NCBI GenBank assembly: GCA_007922195.1
Contig: ML681998.1
Coordinates: forward strand, 13,369,921-13,433,920
Direction: 5' to 3'
Source: Podocnemis expansa
Lineage: Eukaryota > Chordata > Testudines > Podocnemididae
DNA: 64,000 nucleotides
Shown: positions 1 to 11,539 of the stretch, piece after piece
Layout of the letters: every line of letters begins with the position of its first letter
How positions within the stretch are numbered: position 1 is the first letter of the stretch
Made by a program: the position numbers and the translations under genes
Notes under the pieces: model-generated
What the model saw: only the letters and a program-made list of their open reading frames with translations
The model's database searches: none
Told to the model about the DNA's origin: nothing

Positions 1-498
1 TGGAACCACAGAAAAGAAGATAATTTTTCAGGCCTCTCACTGCACCTCAACCCAAAGCAGAACATCTGTAATCTTCGGGCAAGTTCAGATTCAGTTCTGA
101 ATGTGGATCTGAACTCTGCCATCCAGCCCCATCTTGCCTTTATGCCTTGGTCATAAACATTAGCTGTGGACAATCCTACATTCGGCTGCTTCCAAATCAT
201 TTGTTCTCACTAAGGCTGGATCAGAATGAACTCCTTTGGCCTAATTAATTACCACTTCTTCCTGCCACGCCATTCTGCCATAGCTGTTCTGAGCACAACC
301 CACCAAGCCAGAGCTTGACCCTGGAACAAGAAATAGCTGCTGGCAAAACATTTACTGACATGGACTCTCCACTTTCAAATTCACTCCTTCTCTGGATTCA
401 AAATAGCCAAATTTGCTGTCCACCAGAGGATGCAGCAAGGCTGTGCCTTTCTCAGGATACGGAGCAGAGAGTGTGCTCTGTGAGCATAGCAAGTATTT
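1..498. other. unique sequence, no gene seen
   Basis: No coding region, RNA gene or recognisable repeat is visible. Short open frames here have no family resemblance and no codon bias. Confidence 0.5.
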
Positions 499-842
499 GG
501 GTATGTTCACACAGCATTCTTATTTTGAAACAACGAGGTTGTTTTGAAATAAGAAATGCCATGGCCACATGATGCATGGCCATTTCAAAACAAGCAAACC
601 ACTTGTTTCAAAATGGCCGCCATTCTTTCAGAACGGCTTAAACCTGGTTCCCCCGCAAAACAAGGTTGTTTCGAAACAGCTCGTTTCAAAACAGCCTTGT
701 GCAGACATGTTGTTTCGGAACAAAGTGTTCCAAAACAACATGTGACCTTCCTCCCAGGGTGCTTAGCACCCTGGGAGGAAGGGCTACCCCCTCAGCACCC
801 CGGCCAGGGTGCTGAGGGGTGTCCTCTGGCCGGCAGAGGGGG

Positions 843-1321
843 GCTGCAGGCACCCAAGGGGTGAAGCTTAGCCATGCACCTCACCCCGTGGGTGTCTCCA
901 GGGGGCTGCAGGCACCTGCTGGGTGAAGTGGAGCTGCACGCCTCACCCCACGGGCTTTAAACCCCGGGCTGCCCAGAAAAGCTGTGGCAGGGTCGCGGGT
1001 GCCCCACTCAGCCCCCCGCTGCAAGGGCTGGGGTGAGTGCAGCCCCGGGATTCCCCAGTGCAGCTGCTCTGGGTATCCCTGTCCCCGTCCCCGGCAGGAG
1101 CGGCTGCGCCGGGGATTCCCGGGGCCGCGCTCACCCCAGCCCTTGCAGCGGGGGGCTGAGTGGGGCACCCCTGACCCTGCCACAGCGTTTCTGGGCAGCC
1201 CGGGGTTTAAAGCCCATGGGGTGAGGCTCGTGGCTCCACTTCACCCAGCGGGTGCCTGCAGCCCTCTGCAGACACCCACGGGGTGAGGCACAGCTCGGCT
1301 TCACCCTGCGGGTGCCTGCAG
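843..1321. repeat. long inverted repeat (about 200-bp arms)
   Basis: The sequence from about 843 to 1075 reappears, reverse-complemented, at about 1095-1321. Landmarks that match across the axis are the tract 'gccccactcagccccccgct' near 1001 with its complement near 1148, 'gggctttaaaccccgggctg' near 951 with its complement near 1190, and 'cctcaccccgtgggtgtc' near 878 with its complement near 1272. The axis is near 1082. It forms the core of the MITE that contains it. Confidence 0.8.
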
Positions 1322-1335
1322 TCCCTTCCGCAAGT

Positions 1336-1370
1336 GAAATAGCATGTCCACACTGTGGACATGCTATTTC
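1336..1370. repeat. perfect 35-bp palindrome
   Basis: Arms of 17 bp (gaaatagcatgtccaca) are separated by one base and are perfectly complementary. The centre reads GTCCACAcTGTGGAC, which resembles two MITE termini placed back to back. It sits inside the 499-1498 element. Confidence 0.85.
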
Positions 1371-1498
1371 GCACCCTTATTTCGAAGACACTGTTTTTGT
1401 CTTTCGAAATAAGGTGTTTCAAAATAAAAAGTTATTTTGAAACAGCTTGTTTCAAAATGTCTTGTTTCGAAACAAGCCCTCTGTGTGTGAACATAGCC

Positions 1499-1814
1499 TT
1501 TGTGCACAGAGGACAGGTACTGTGGCGTAGAGGACTTGTATTTTGGAGTGGGGCACTGATATGGGGGGGAAGAGGTAAAGTTGGCACGAGTGAGGAGTTC
1601 CTTCCTCTAGTTTAGCTTTTCTGGGGGTGAGTGAGGCCAATGGGCCTACTGGAACCAGCACGAATGCAGTTGTATTCTTAACACACCAGGAGTGCCCAGA
1701 GACCTGGAGAGACACTTTTTGTGTACTGTATGAGTCTACAATAACAATACTTTAGGCCCTTTGAAGAGGCTGAAGGCTGGAGCAGAATGATAGGCAAATA
1801 TGGAGAGTGGTTGG
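1499..1814. other. unique spacer
   Basis: Nothing recognisable. Confidence 0.4.
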
Positions 1815-2411
1815 CAGGGGTTAAAGTATGGCGGAATGGCCCAGAACACTGTTTTGGGGCCCACTATTTTTTGGGGCTCAGCGTTCCAGGGCCCCTAAAA
1901 ATAGAACATGGAACCAGAACACTGCATTCCAGGGCCCACCATTTAAAAATAGCAGGCCCTGGAATACAGTGTCTGGTTCCATGTTCTATTTTTAGGGGCC
2001 CAAACACTGGGCCCCTAAAAATAGCAGGCCCCAGAGTGGTGTTCCACCATGTTCCGGGAGGCAGGGGAGGGGAAGGCGGCCAGGGGCATTGCTGGGGGGC
2101 TCAAGCCCTGTCCCAAACCCCTCCCTTTCCACACGCCACTCCAACCTGGGGCCTGCTGCCTCCTCCCCAGCTGCACCACCACTGCCCCGACCTGGAGCCT
2201 ACTGCCCCCACCTCCACAGCCATGCCACCTGGTAAGTGCAGGGGTGGCCCAGCTCATGCTGGGGGGAGTATTGGGGGTACTGGCATGTTGGGGGGTAGGA
2301 GCTGGGACTCGGGGGGGGCCACCATGCAGGGGGGGCCCCCACTGGCACAGGAGAGGGGCCCACCTGCACAGGAGCGTTCCAGGGCCCCCACAAATTATAC
2401 TTTAACCCCTG
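1815..2411. mobile_element. hAT-like non-autonomous transposon
   Basis: It begins CAGGGGTTAAAGTAT and ends with the exact complement, ATACTTTAACCCCTG (15-bp terminal inverted repeats). The flanking octamers gtggttgg and gcagttag match at 5 of 8 positions with only transitions, as expected for an old 8-bp hAT duplication. It contains a second near-perfect inverted repeat (about 1889-1936 against 1955-2001, including 'ctaaaaatagaacatgg') and GC-rich filler. The 210-residue frame on the plus strand is low-complexity Pro/Gly and is not a gene. Confidence 0.65.
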
Positions 2412-3028
2412 GCAGTTAGATAATGTGGTTCTCACACTTAAATTACTCTGATGTGTCCCTTACAGTGCAGATTGTTGTCAGGATCTAGAAGACAGTGATT
2501 TGCACAATGAGGAGGAGACCTATGCTTCTCTAAAGGGACATAATAAATAATTTCAGGACATAAAGTTGAGGGATCAAGAAAGGCAAATGCAGGAATCTGA
2601 GTATGTCACAAGAAAAAACCCTTGGGAGCTGAGTGCCCCAGAAGCATCTCAGGGGAGGAAATTGGATGGAGAGAATCATAGTTCCTTGTGTGCACCCCCT
2701 GCTCCAGTGAGGGTTATAATCTCATTCCTTCTCCAAATATCTGACTTTCATCCAAATGATGTGAAATCTTCACATCATATAATCTATTAAAAGCCGAGGC
2801 ACCGAAAGTCAAACTGATGTAAAGCTATGTAAAACAGCTGCTAGAGCAATACCCCCTTGCATACCTATATAATTAATCTAAGATTTGTGACATGCTAAAT
2901 CTCTGCAGACTGGATCTTGTCCAAGGTTATGCCACTGTTCAGGAATGGCCATTTTAGTGAGCTAAACAAATACAGAGCTGAGCCGGCACTAAAAGAGCCA
3001 ACATATCAGTTATCAGTTTGATTTAATT
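2412..3028. other. unique sequence
   Basis: No gene or repeat recognised. Confidence 0.4.
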
Positions 3029-3374
3029 CAGTGGTTCCCAACCTGTGGTCTGTGGACCACTGATGGTCTGTGATAGGGGAAAAAGGATAATATAATTATA
3101 ATATAATACCTTCTCATTAGCTAAGTGTTATCTTTTTCTCATTGGTAGGCCTACTGCAGGTAAATGTACTATGATGAATGCAATATGTTTGTGAGTGTGC
3201 ATAATAAATTATTAGGAATAGCTGTGTTTTTAATATCCCTAGATATATAATTTGACTCCCATCAGCCGTAGGCTATGTTAAATATGTTCAAAATGGTTTG
3301 CTTATGTGGTGGTTCTCAAAAGCTTCCAGTGGTGATGTAGTGGTCAGCATAAAGGAAAAGGCTGGGAACCGCTG
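3029..3374. mobile_element. hAT-like non-autonomous transposon with 8-bp TSD
   Basis: The left end is CAGTGGTTCCCAACC and the right end is GGCTGGGAACCGCTG (inverted). The flanking octamers atttaatt (3021-3028) and atctaatt (3375-3382) differ by one base, a typical hAT target duplication. No transposase is present. A 5'-truncated relative lies at 25027-25324, sharing 'cataaaggaaaagg.tgggaac.gctg' at its right end. Confidence 0.85.
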
Positions 3375-4148
3375 ATCTAATTCTATTTCTTGGTTTTCAT
3401 ATAATGTGTTTCTTTGACAAATAGACTTGTCCATGTCTGTTGTGCTTATATTCATATATGTTATATTTGGGGATTGAAGGAAGATTGTGTTGTCAAATGT
3501 CACCTCATCTGGAATATATTGTATCATTTGGAAAGCTGAGTTCCTGCAGCATAACTTCAAAGAAAAAAAATGCGTTTAGTTCATGGCAAAGACTGCATGA
3601 TCAACAGCTGCCTGTGTGAGCAGGTCCTGAAGCAGAAGCACTCCTGAGGACTTTCACTGTTTTCCTGAAGTCCCTCTCTGTTAGAATGGTCTTCTCTCTT
3701 CAGAGGGTCTGTATAGGGCAGTACCTAACACAGGCACTTAAAGGAGAAATGTCATCAGCTGCCTTCAGTCTCAAAGGGCTGTGTGAAAAAGAAAGCAAGA
3801 AGGCTTCACAAACATCAGTAAGATACAATAAAGTCCTTTCTACAGCTGTCTGTACAAACCCTAGAATTCTAGCAGACAGCATCAGATTTGCCTTATTTAG
3901 TATGGTATGTCAGAAAGATTTTGTCTGTGCCTTCACCAGAAAAGTTCTGAGTAGGGGCTAACCTCCACAAGGTGCTGAATATCCCCCAGAAAATGCTTTG
4001 GGCCCTTGATGTCATAATGTAAAATGCATTCTTTGTATAGCTCAAAAGCCTGTCTCTTTCACCAGCAGAAGATGGTCCCATAAAAGATATCATCTCACAC
4101 GCCTTGTCTTACTAGTACTCAGATAGTCACTGAGGCACTTAGACTTGA
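3375..4148. other. unique or unrecognised sequence
   Basis: Short frames near 3686-3961 show no recognisable domain. No RNA gene or clear repeat seen. Confidence 0.4.
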
Positions 4149-4408
4149 GCCATGCCTACACTTCCATTTAGGATGGCAAAATGTGTGAAAAAATACACAC
4201 CCTGAGCAACCTAAGTTTTGAAGGCCTAAGTGTTCATGAGCACTATCTTGGTAGGAGATGCTCTCCTGCTCACTTAGCTACTGCCACTCACTGAGGTGGT
4301 TTTACTGTATTGATGGGAGAGCCCTGTCTCATCAGTATAATGCAAACTTCATGAGCACTCTTACAGTAGCACAGCAATACCATTATGTTTGCTAGTGTAG
4401 ACATGCCC
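4149..4408. mobile_element. decayed MITE
   Basis: Termini GCCATGCCTACACTT and AGTGTAGACATGCCC are inverted, resembling the GGSTATGTC-type ends elsewhere in the window. The interior is AT/CT-balanced with no ORF. Confidence 0.5.
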
Positions 4409-4937
4409 TTGGTCCTCTAATCAGTATAGTTCTAAAATCTTATTTAGGTCAGCCTGTTTTCACTATTACTCTGTGTTGTTATGATTCCTCCTTAATATGT
4501 TGTCTAAGCAGAGCTTCAGCAGGATACAGAATGCCAGCAACTTCCATTTAAGGAAGTGGAAGTTGAAGGCTCAGGCCTCAGTACATTAATTCCCTAATCT
4601 AGAACAATTTCAGGCGCTATATGAGTGCTGAGCTGGGCACTGCGTGCATAGGTCAAACCAGTTCTTTCAAGTAAAAGGAACATTCTTTTCTGTGCATAAT
4701 TTTACATTTTCAGAAATGGTCTATGTCTGAGATGTCATCTGTGAAGGACTGAGAGTGGAGTCTGTGGCAGCTGAGCTTGTTCAGCAGATCAAACCCAAAG
4801 AAATGCGAAGAAAATAGTAAATTTCCTAAAAGGGAGCATTTAAGAAATTCAAAAAGTTAGTCATTTTACTGAAATAATACAAAGAAAATTCAGTTATCCT
4901 GTGAAGAGTTCTTACGCCACGTTTGGAAACTAAATTC
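4409..4937. other. unique sequence
   Basis: No gene or repeat recognised. Confidence 0.4.
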
Positions 4938-4971
4938 AATTAAACAAACAAGGAGTCCTGTGGGACTTTTA

Positions 4972-6052
4972 GGCTATGTCCAAACCTAGGTGGTTAAATC
5001 GATTCTACTTGAATTGATTTAACCAAAGCGAAATAAAACTTCTCAAATCCGTTCAAGTTGAATCAATTTAACAGGTCCAGGCCAGTAAAACCCAAATCGA
5101 ACTAGCATGTCTGGACATGTTCTTGCTAGTTCAAATTTGGGAGAGGGGCACTGTGGGAGGTGTGGCAACATGGCCCACTGGCAGGGCCATGTTGCCACCC
5201 AATCCCCTGCCTGACTCTCACCTGGAGAACGAGGCAGGGAAAAAAGCCTCCAGGCACCCGGCTTCCACAGCAGCTGGGGGGGGGGGTGCGGTCAGGAAGC
5301 CCACCCTCAGCCCAGCTCCCTAGCAGCTGCAGGCGGCACTGACACAGACCCCCCGCGCCACCCCACATTGCAGCAGCTGGGGGGGGGGGCCGCAGGCAAG
5401 GAGCCCAAACTCCACCAGGCTCCCTAGAAGCTGCAGGTGGCGCGGACATGGAGCCCTGCACCACCCCTCGTTGCAGCAGCTGCGGGGGGGGGGGTGCAGG
5501 TAAGGACCCTGTACGCCACCTGCAGCTGCTGCAACGCAGGGCGGTGTGGCAGGTCCGTGTCCACACTGCCCGCAGCTTCTAGGGAGCCTGGTGGAGCTTG
5601 GGCTCCTTGCCCCCACTCACTCCCCTGCAGCTGATAGGGAGCTCAGGGGCTTGCCAGCTACCTGCCCGCTGGCACCCCCAACTGCTGGGAAGCCATCTTC
5701 AGGTGCCCCCCTCTCCCTGGCCAGGGTCCTAATTCCTTCCCTGGCCAGGGTGCTGAGGGAGTGGGCCTTCTGCCCAGGGTGCCATGCACCCTGGGAGGAA
5801 GGTCAAAGCCCTTCATTCAAAACAGTGTTGTTTCAAAACAAGGCATCCGAATGGCTTTGTTTCAAAACAACCCTTTCGTTTCAAGGGCTGTTTTGATTTA
5901 AACTAGGTTTAACCTAGTTCGATTCAGTCTCTCTTGAATCGAAATGATGGAGCTCATCATTTCGATTCAAAAGAACGTCGTGTGGACCTAATGTTTTTTA
6001 AATCAAAATACCCACTGTTATTTTGATGTAAAAGGTAGGTGTGGACATATCC
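4972..6052. mobile_element. PIF/Harbinger-like foldback MITE (TTA TSD)
   Basis: The ends GGCTATGTCCAAACC and GGTGTGGACATATCC are inverted and flanked by TTA on both sides (4969-4971 and 6053-6055). The 3-bp TWA-type duplication supports PIF/Harbinger. Outer parts consist of 'ttaaatcgatt' and 'gtttcaaaac' blocks; the core is GC-rich with tandem and inverted units carrying long G-runs. No transposase is present. Confidence 0.8.
5265..5560. repeat. about 103-bp tandem units with G-runs, then an inverted unit
   Basis: The motif 'gcagcagctg' followed by 10-11 G recurs near 5268, 5371 and 5474, with 'ctccctag.agctgcagg.ggc' between. From about 5519 the unit reads in the opposite direction (cctgcagctgctgcaacg). 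It is the core of the surrounding MITE and the source of several spurious Pro/Ala/Cys-rich frames. Confidence 0.7.
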
Positions 6053-6142
6053 TTAGAGACTAACAAATTTATTTATTTATCACATGAGCTTTCATGGGAG
6101 AAAATCTCACTTTGTCAGATGCTTGAAGTGGGGAATTTTCTC

Positions 6143-6487
6143 TTAAGTGCTTCCTTAAGTCAACTAATAACACTACCTCTTAAGGTCTACTTAATGCTTA
6201 AGTCAGCCTCATTAGGTCAACATAAGCCAGTGCAGACGGGGCATAGTTCTTAAGTCAACCTTATTAAGTTAACTTAAGGGCTATGCCCCATCTATGCTGG
6301 CTTAAATCAACTTAATAAGGTTGATTTAAGCATTAAATCAACCTAGCAGCTGCCAGGGTGTATGTGGGCAGTCTACAGCAGTTTGGAATGCTGACGCTCT
6401 AAGTTGACTTAACAAGGTCGACTGTAAGTTGGCTTTAAGTCCACCTTGTTAAGTTGACTTAGCAGAGCCTCCAGTGTAGACATACCC
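6143..6487. mobile_element. degenerate MITE, only the right end clear
   Basis: The block is made of 'cttaagtcaac/gttgacttaag' pieces in both orientations and contains a near-palindrome at 6238-6290 (ggggcatag...ctatgcccc). The right end, AGTGTAGACATACCC, is followed by TTA, as for the other Harbinger-like ends. The left end cannot be placed. Confidence 0.5.
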
Positions 6488-6545
6488 TTAAAGTGCCACC
6501 AAAGTCCTTGTTTGTTTCACTGAGCTAGGCTAAATGGCTATCTCT

Positions 6546-6892
6546 TTGTAATATGTAATCTATGACTGTGAAACAAAGGGATTTTAGTCCTTCTCAGGAA
6601 CTAAAGTACACCTTGACTGTGCACTTAATCTCAATCCATGTTTAATTGTGGAGTTGCTACCAATGCCTCCATTTTGTAATATATCTGTACCTACATCTCC
6701 AACCACAGATCTAGTCATTTTCATGCACAAAGTGTCTGAAGGCACAGCAGCTGTTTAAGTACATCTATAATTATTCACACTTTAGCACCTAATGAATTAT
6801 CGGCACTAGTACCTACTGAATAATCTTGTACACATTTCAGTGAATTCAGTCTCAGATCCAATGTCAGTCATGCAGAAGGTTGTTGAGCAACA
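6546..6892. other. unique sequence
   Basis: Nothing recognisable. Confidence 0.4.
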
Positions 6893-7210
6893 GACTGGTG
6901 GGTTACTCACCTCTAACCATCCTTCTTCAAGATGGGCTGCACACATATATTCAGTTCTAGGTGTCTACGTGCCACAGCGCATGATTGGCCGGAAAATTTT
7001 TGCCCTAGCTTGTCAAAGCAGGGTCAGTGGCCAATGCCTCCTCTGGCCACTCCCGTGGATATATATATGGCCCTGGACCTGATTCCCCTCAGTCCCTTCT
7101 TTTTGCTATCTCCAAGTAGTGGGGACAGAGGGAAGGACCTGAATATATGCAAGCAGCCCATTTCAAAGAACGGTTACAGGTGAGTAACCCACTGTTCTTC
7201 TTCGAGCGCT
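6893..7210 (+). repeat. left inverted terminal repeat of the DIRS-like element
   Basis: Matches 11540-11850 in reverse complement over about 200 bp with scattered substitutions. It is itself bounded by 'ggttactcacct' at about 6900 and the complement 'aggtgagtaacc' at about 7180. It includes 'gtggatatatatatggccc', a possible promoter TATA region. Confidence 0.7.
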
Positions 7211-10059
7211 GCTCGTATCATTCAGTTCTACGTGACTACTAGCTGTACCTTGGATGGTGGACAGAGTTAATATTTTCCCTCCATCAGCACGGCCATGCTC
7301 AAAATGGCATCCCCAAAACCTGGTTGGGGGATAGAGCGGTGGGTCATCTAGTCTAGACTAATGAGCACTCCACTGAGCTGCAGATTCTTCTTGGAGAAGA
7401 TCCACACAAGGGGTGCCAGAGAGGTTATCTGCCACTCTATCAGAAGACTTAAGGCTCTGGTAGGAGGGTGATCTTAATCCATTATGTATGCCCCTTTTTA
7501 TATATTATCAGGTGATTCAGCAAAGGAAATTGCTGTCACTAGCAACATTCCATTATCCCATAATAAGGCAAATGGTTGTCAATTTCTGAACAAAAGAGGA
7601 AGGGAACATAGCTTCTCCAACCTCAATGGGATGGGTTTTGTTATCTCTACCTATGATTCAATGATCCAGATTGCCATGGCCAGGATCCCAGTAGGACACA
7701 ACCAAAGGATGGGTGTCCCACTTCAGTGAGGAAGGACATGTGGGAAAAACAACTATGAAAAGGAGAATTAGCTCCGAACAGAGTGGCCTAATCTCCTGAA
7801 CTATCATTATGCAAGAGGGGGAGGAAATCCCAGGATTGAGACCCCTCTATTTAGGAAAGGTCCAACCAGGAGGGCCTTTGGATCTTCCAAGGGACTCCAC
7901 TAGTCCTGGCTACCCAGAGGAGAAAGGGGTCGGGGTGGGAGGGCTCCAGGAAGGTCCCACCCAGTGGAGATAATCTTCCTACAAGTCATAGAGGTACGGG
8001 TGAGGGTCCCCCTTGAAGGAAATCCCATTCTGAGATCTGGGAGAAACTTCCCCAAATCCCTCCCATGGGGAGAGAGGAAGTTGAAACTCCTCAAACCTCT
8101 TATGGGAGAAGAGGAGGTTGAAAATAATATAATGAGGTGAGAGGGAGAACAGGAGGGAAGGCGGTGGTGGAGTTGAAAAGACCCTGCATTAAATCATTCC
8201 CAGGTCTGTAAGAAAGGATGGATGGATGGTAAATGGGGAGATAGGGGAATCCCTATCTTAGGTCCTAACAGAACATTCATGCAAAATTGTGTGGCTAGAT
8301 GCATGTTTCCCTCAGTCTGCCTCCTCTGTTCTTTAGAAAGAGAGGCAAGGGAGAAAGTAACAGAAGAAGCTACCTTGCAACCTCTTCCGGGGAAGGCAGC
8401 TCTGGTATCAATACATGCCCAATTTCCTTGGCAGTGAGTGCTTGGAAGGCATGGGTCTCCCATATGACCAGTTATTTATCTCTTGCCCCGACCTGTAGGC
8501 AGTAAGGTGGCAGGCCTCGTGTGAGTCACACAAGCTGTCTCGTGTCAGAGGCAGTGGGCTATAACCGTTGATTGCTTGGTAAGACTAAGACCACCAGTAA
8601 GATGTCCATATTCACCCCTTGAGTACCAAAGGGGTTCTCAGGATGTTCGTAGAAAGGTGCGTATCTCTTCCTCCACAGGAAGAAGATGGTCTCCTTTGAT
8701 GAACCCCACCATATATCCTGATAGCAGGTCAGAACATGGGCGTAATCCCAGATTTGGAGGAAATACAGGGGAAGGAAAGAGACATAATTGTCTTGAAAGA
8801 GTGCAAGAGACTGTTTCCCTGAGTCCCTTGCGGAAACGGAGCAAGAAGTGTTGGGGGAAAAACTTTGCAGGGCGTGATACCAATAGTAACTAGGCCCATT
8901 GGGACCATTTTGGAAGGCCAAGAGTTTCCCAGAAAGGTCCAATATGTATGAGGGTCCAAGGGGTCATAGGGTGACTCTGCTAAGCTGTAGAGCACCACAC
9001 TTGAGTCCCACTGGGTGGTAGATCTCTGGGTTGTGGGTAGATCCTCCCAATACCCTTCAAGGCCTGGCAGAGGTAGGGTGAGAGGACACTGGTACCCCTT
9101 CCCCCTGTCAAGGAGGCTGAGATCACCATTAAGTGGTCCTTGAAAGACGGGTACATGGGCCCTTATCTCTCAAATCCAGGGAGTAACAGAGTACAAAGTG
9201 AATAGAAGTTGACTCTAGTATTGTTTCCCTTCCCTTGGACGAGAAGGGAAAAACGTCTCCACTTATCATTGTAGGTAGCCCTAGTGGAGGGCCACCTACT
9301 GTTTGTAAATACCTCTTTAACAGTCTCTGAGCAGAAGTCTATGGGGAAGGGTTAGGGCAGCAGCTAGTTGGCTGTCAGAAAGACGAAAGGAAAAACCTTT
9401 CTGCCTGGTTGATGGAGCACCAGGGATCGATGCATCCCATAGGCAGGGGCTACTGTTGAGGTTTGTCCGTGGAGTGGTAGGACATTAGTTGACTGTACTG
9501 CTCATAGGAAAGAACAGTCATCCCTGGAGGGAAAGGCGGGAGAAGGGAAGTCATTCCCTTCTGTGCACCTCAGTGGGGGCCTGGCTAAATCTTCAGGGAT
9601 TGTAGCAGCCATAGGGATGAGGTAAGGAAGGGCCTACACCCTCATAGGGGACACTGAAAGTAGATGGCACTGTCCTGCAATTCTTCCCTCCAAGGCTGGG
9701 CTTGAGTGAAGCAGCAAAATTGCCTTCAGTTCCCTCGTGGATGAGAGAGTGAAGTTGCTCTCTTACCATCCCAGTATAAAAGGGCTGTCTGATCAGCCCA
9801 CACTCGCTCGGGATCAGCACATAGGGTGGAATGTCTAGCCAAACCCCTGGCTCTGGGGTGGTCTGGGGTTGACGGGGGGATGGGGAGGATACCATTGTCC
9901 TGCCCCCCTCTCCTGTGCACCCCAGCTGGTTTGATGTCTGGGAGGGGTCCCGGGACATGCAGCTTGGGATATAAGGAGGAATAACTGAGGGACTCTTGTC
10001 TTTCTCCATCCCTTCTGGGCTTTCCCGCTAGGGTCCTGGAAATGAGAAGCTCTCTGGGG

Positions 10060-11211
10060 GGTTCTCATATTTGTGGCTGGCAACTTCGAAGACTGGCGAG
10101 ATAGCAGCAGGGATCTGCCAATGCTATCATGGAGTGGCACTGAGAATGCAGCTGGGGAAGCCATTAACCACAAGTCAAATAGAGGGTCTTGGTCCCCGTG
10201 AGGGGTTCAACATCCAAACCCAGGTGAGCCATGACTCTGTGGAGAAGGTCATTGTGGGTGCTAGGGTCCTCCCTGTAGGAACAGGGACAAGGATTCACAG
10301 CTTCATCTGGGCTGTTATCCCTTGGCTCAATGGTTCCAAGGAGTGGCTCCTCTTCCAAGCCCCCCGGTGAGAGGGACCGGCTGTGAGGGCAGTACCGAGG
10401 AGGGCTTGGTGCTGGTGGCCCTTCTCAGGCAGGGTGATCTCACCCTAGTTGGGATGGGTAGGAGGTGCCGGTTCCTGGGAGGTTGGGGAATGGATTCTCC
10501 CCTGGTGCCAGGGAAGCAAAGTCGGTGCCATGGCAGGAGGTTCAGACATCGCAGGTGCCAGGGAAGATGGCACCAGTGTGGGGCTAGCATGCCAGGGCGG
10601 TGAAGGGGAGCACTTATAGGAGTGCTTCTTCAGTGCTGGGGAAAGAGCACATCACCTGCGCTCTGGCTCAGCACCGGGGATCTCCGATGCTGGAGGGGAT
10701 TGCCAGGCCCTTTCACGTTCCGGTACCCAGTGGCACAGGGAGGCGTGCAGTGCTGGGGTAATCAGTGACTGGCCCCACTCCAGAGCAGCCCATGTTCCCG
10801 AAAGGAAGGCGGGCTTCCCTTTAGGCTTTGGCCTGGGTGGCATGGGCACAGTTAGGAACAGAAGAGCCTTTGTGGCTTAGAAGGCCTCCAGTGTGGATGG
10901 CACCAGAGAGGGTTGGCCGGGGAAAGCCAGCGCTTCAGCACCAAAGTCAATGCTGCATGCTGTTTCCTGGGCTCCTCCAAGGAGAGGCTCTGAGAGGGGC
11001 CCACTGCCAACTTGGGACATGGTGCTGGTGGCTCTGTAGAAGACCCTGATGTACCAGGGGTAGTCTGCCATACTTGCTCCATGGCCAACACATTGTGCCT
11101 CTGCTCTCTATCTTTCAAGGTCCTCAGTTTGAAGGACCGACAGATTGAGTATTTATTTGCCTGGTGAGATTCACCCAAGCATTTAAGGCACTTATCATGA
11201 GGCAGAGCCAT
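10060..11211 (-). pseudogene. DIRS-like gag remnant
   Basis: The fragment 11211-10852 begins with a zinc-knuckle-like stretch: Cys8, Cys11 and His16 at CX2CX4H spacing, but the fourth ligand position is Tyr21 instead of Cys. 'CRSFKLRTLKDRE' follows. A second fragment in another frame (10358-10164) contains SPDEAV and, about 20 residues on, HNDLLHRVMAHLGLDVE, which I recall as characteristic of reptile DIRS-type gag. A third piece near 10150-10085 reads WQIPAAISP after stop codons. Frame changes and stops between the pieces make it a pseudogene. In an intact element the product would be a nucleic-acid-binding capsid-like protein. Family assignment rests on remembered motifs. Confidence 0.5.
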
Positions 11212-11381
11212 AACTACAGTGGGGCTGACAGGGCAAAGCCCATGGTGGCCCGGAGCAGCTTAATGGAGCCCCTCTATTAAAGGGGCTGCTTTGTGGCGCC
11301 AGCTCTAAGCACCACTAATGGAAATGGGTGCATTCCAATTGGAACAAGCCCTGGGTGGCAAAACACCGCATTAAGGCTCTG
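11203..11381. mobile_element. small hAT-like element, family 'CAGAGCC'
   Basis: It begins CAGAGCCATAACTAC and ends AAGGCTCTG, with flanking octamers tcatgagg and tcatgggg (7 of 8 identical). The copy at 22684-22854 shares both ends and interior words such as 'agcagct' and 'gtgcattcc'. It is inserted inside the DIRS-like element, hence younger. Confidence 0.7.
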
Positions 11382-11539
11382 TCATGGGGATCGTCCCTTG
11401 GGAAGGCCTTGCTGTAACTCGCACAGGGTTTGAACCCTGGAGTGGTGGGTGGTGTTTGGAAGCGGTGTACTGGCTCCAGATATAGAGACTTGGTCAGAGC
11501 ACTGGGTCATGGCAGAACAATGTCCACGAATAGATCTTC

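Larger units (their letters stand above)
499..1498. mobile_element. PIF/Harbinger-like foldback MITE, 1.0 kb
   Basis: The ends are inverted: GGGTATGTTCACACAG on the left, and the complement of GGCTATGTTCACACACAG on the right. A 3-bp TTT lies on both sides (496-498 and 1499-1501). The outer parts are built of 'ttattttgaaac/gtttcaaaat' blocks in both orientations, and the GC-rich core is a large inverted repeat. There is no transposase, so the element is non-autonomous. The terminal GGSTATGTYCACAC motif is shared with the elements at 4972, 36223, 39802 and 46142. Assignment to PIF/Harbinger is inferred from the 3-bp target duplication, clearer (TTA) in three of those copies. The small ORFs in both strands of the core mirror each other and are by-products of the palindrome. 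Confidence 0.75.
4938..6545 (-). mobile_element. palindromic retroposon, copy 1, split by two MITEs
   Basis: The left arm reads 'acaaggagtcctgtgggac', is broken by the MITE at 4972-6052, and resumes with 'gagactaacaaatttattt...catgagctttcatgggagaaaat'. The right arm starts near 6121 (gaagtggggaattttctc), is replaced from about 6143 by a second MITE-like block, and resumes at 6488 with the complement of the left arm (ttaaagtgccaccaaagtcc). It ends in a decayed 'gctgaactagactaacatggctacc' end near 6510-6545. Orientation is minus by comparison with the cleaner copies at 16200, 36195 and 39741. Confidence 0.65.

Noticed and set aside
1787..2419. 210-residue plus-strand frame
   Set aside because: It lies within a hAT-like element with an internal palindrome, has low-complexity composition and no recognisable domain.
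5126..5616. Cys/Pro-rich minus frames that look like a repetitive secreted protein
   Set aside because: They track the tandem and inverted units of a MITE core.
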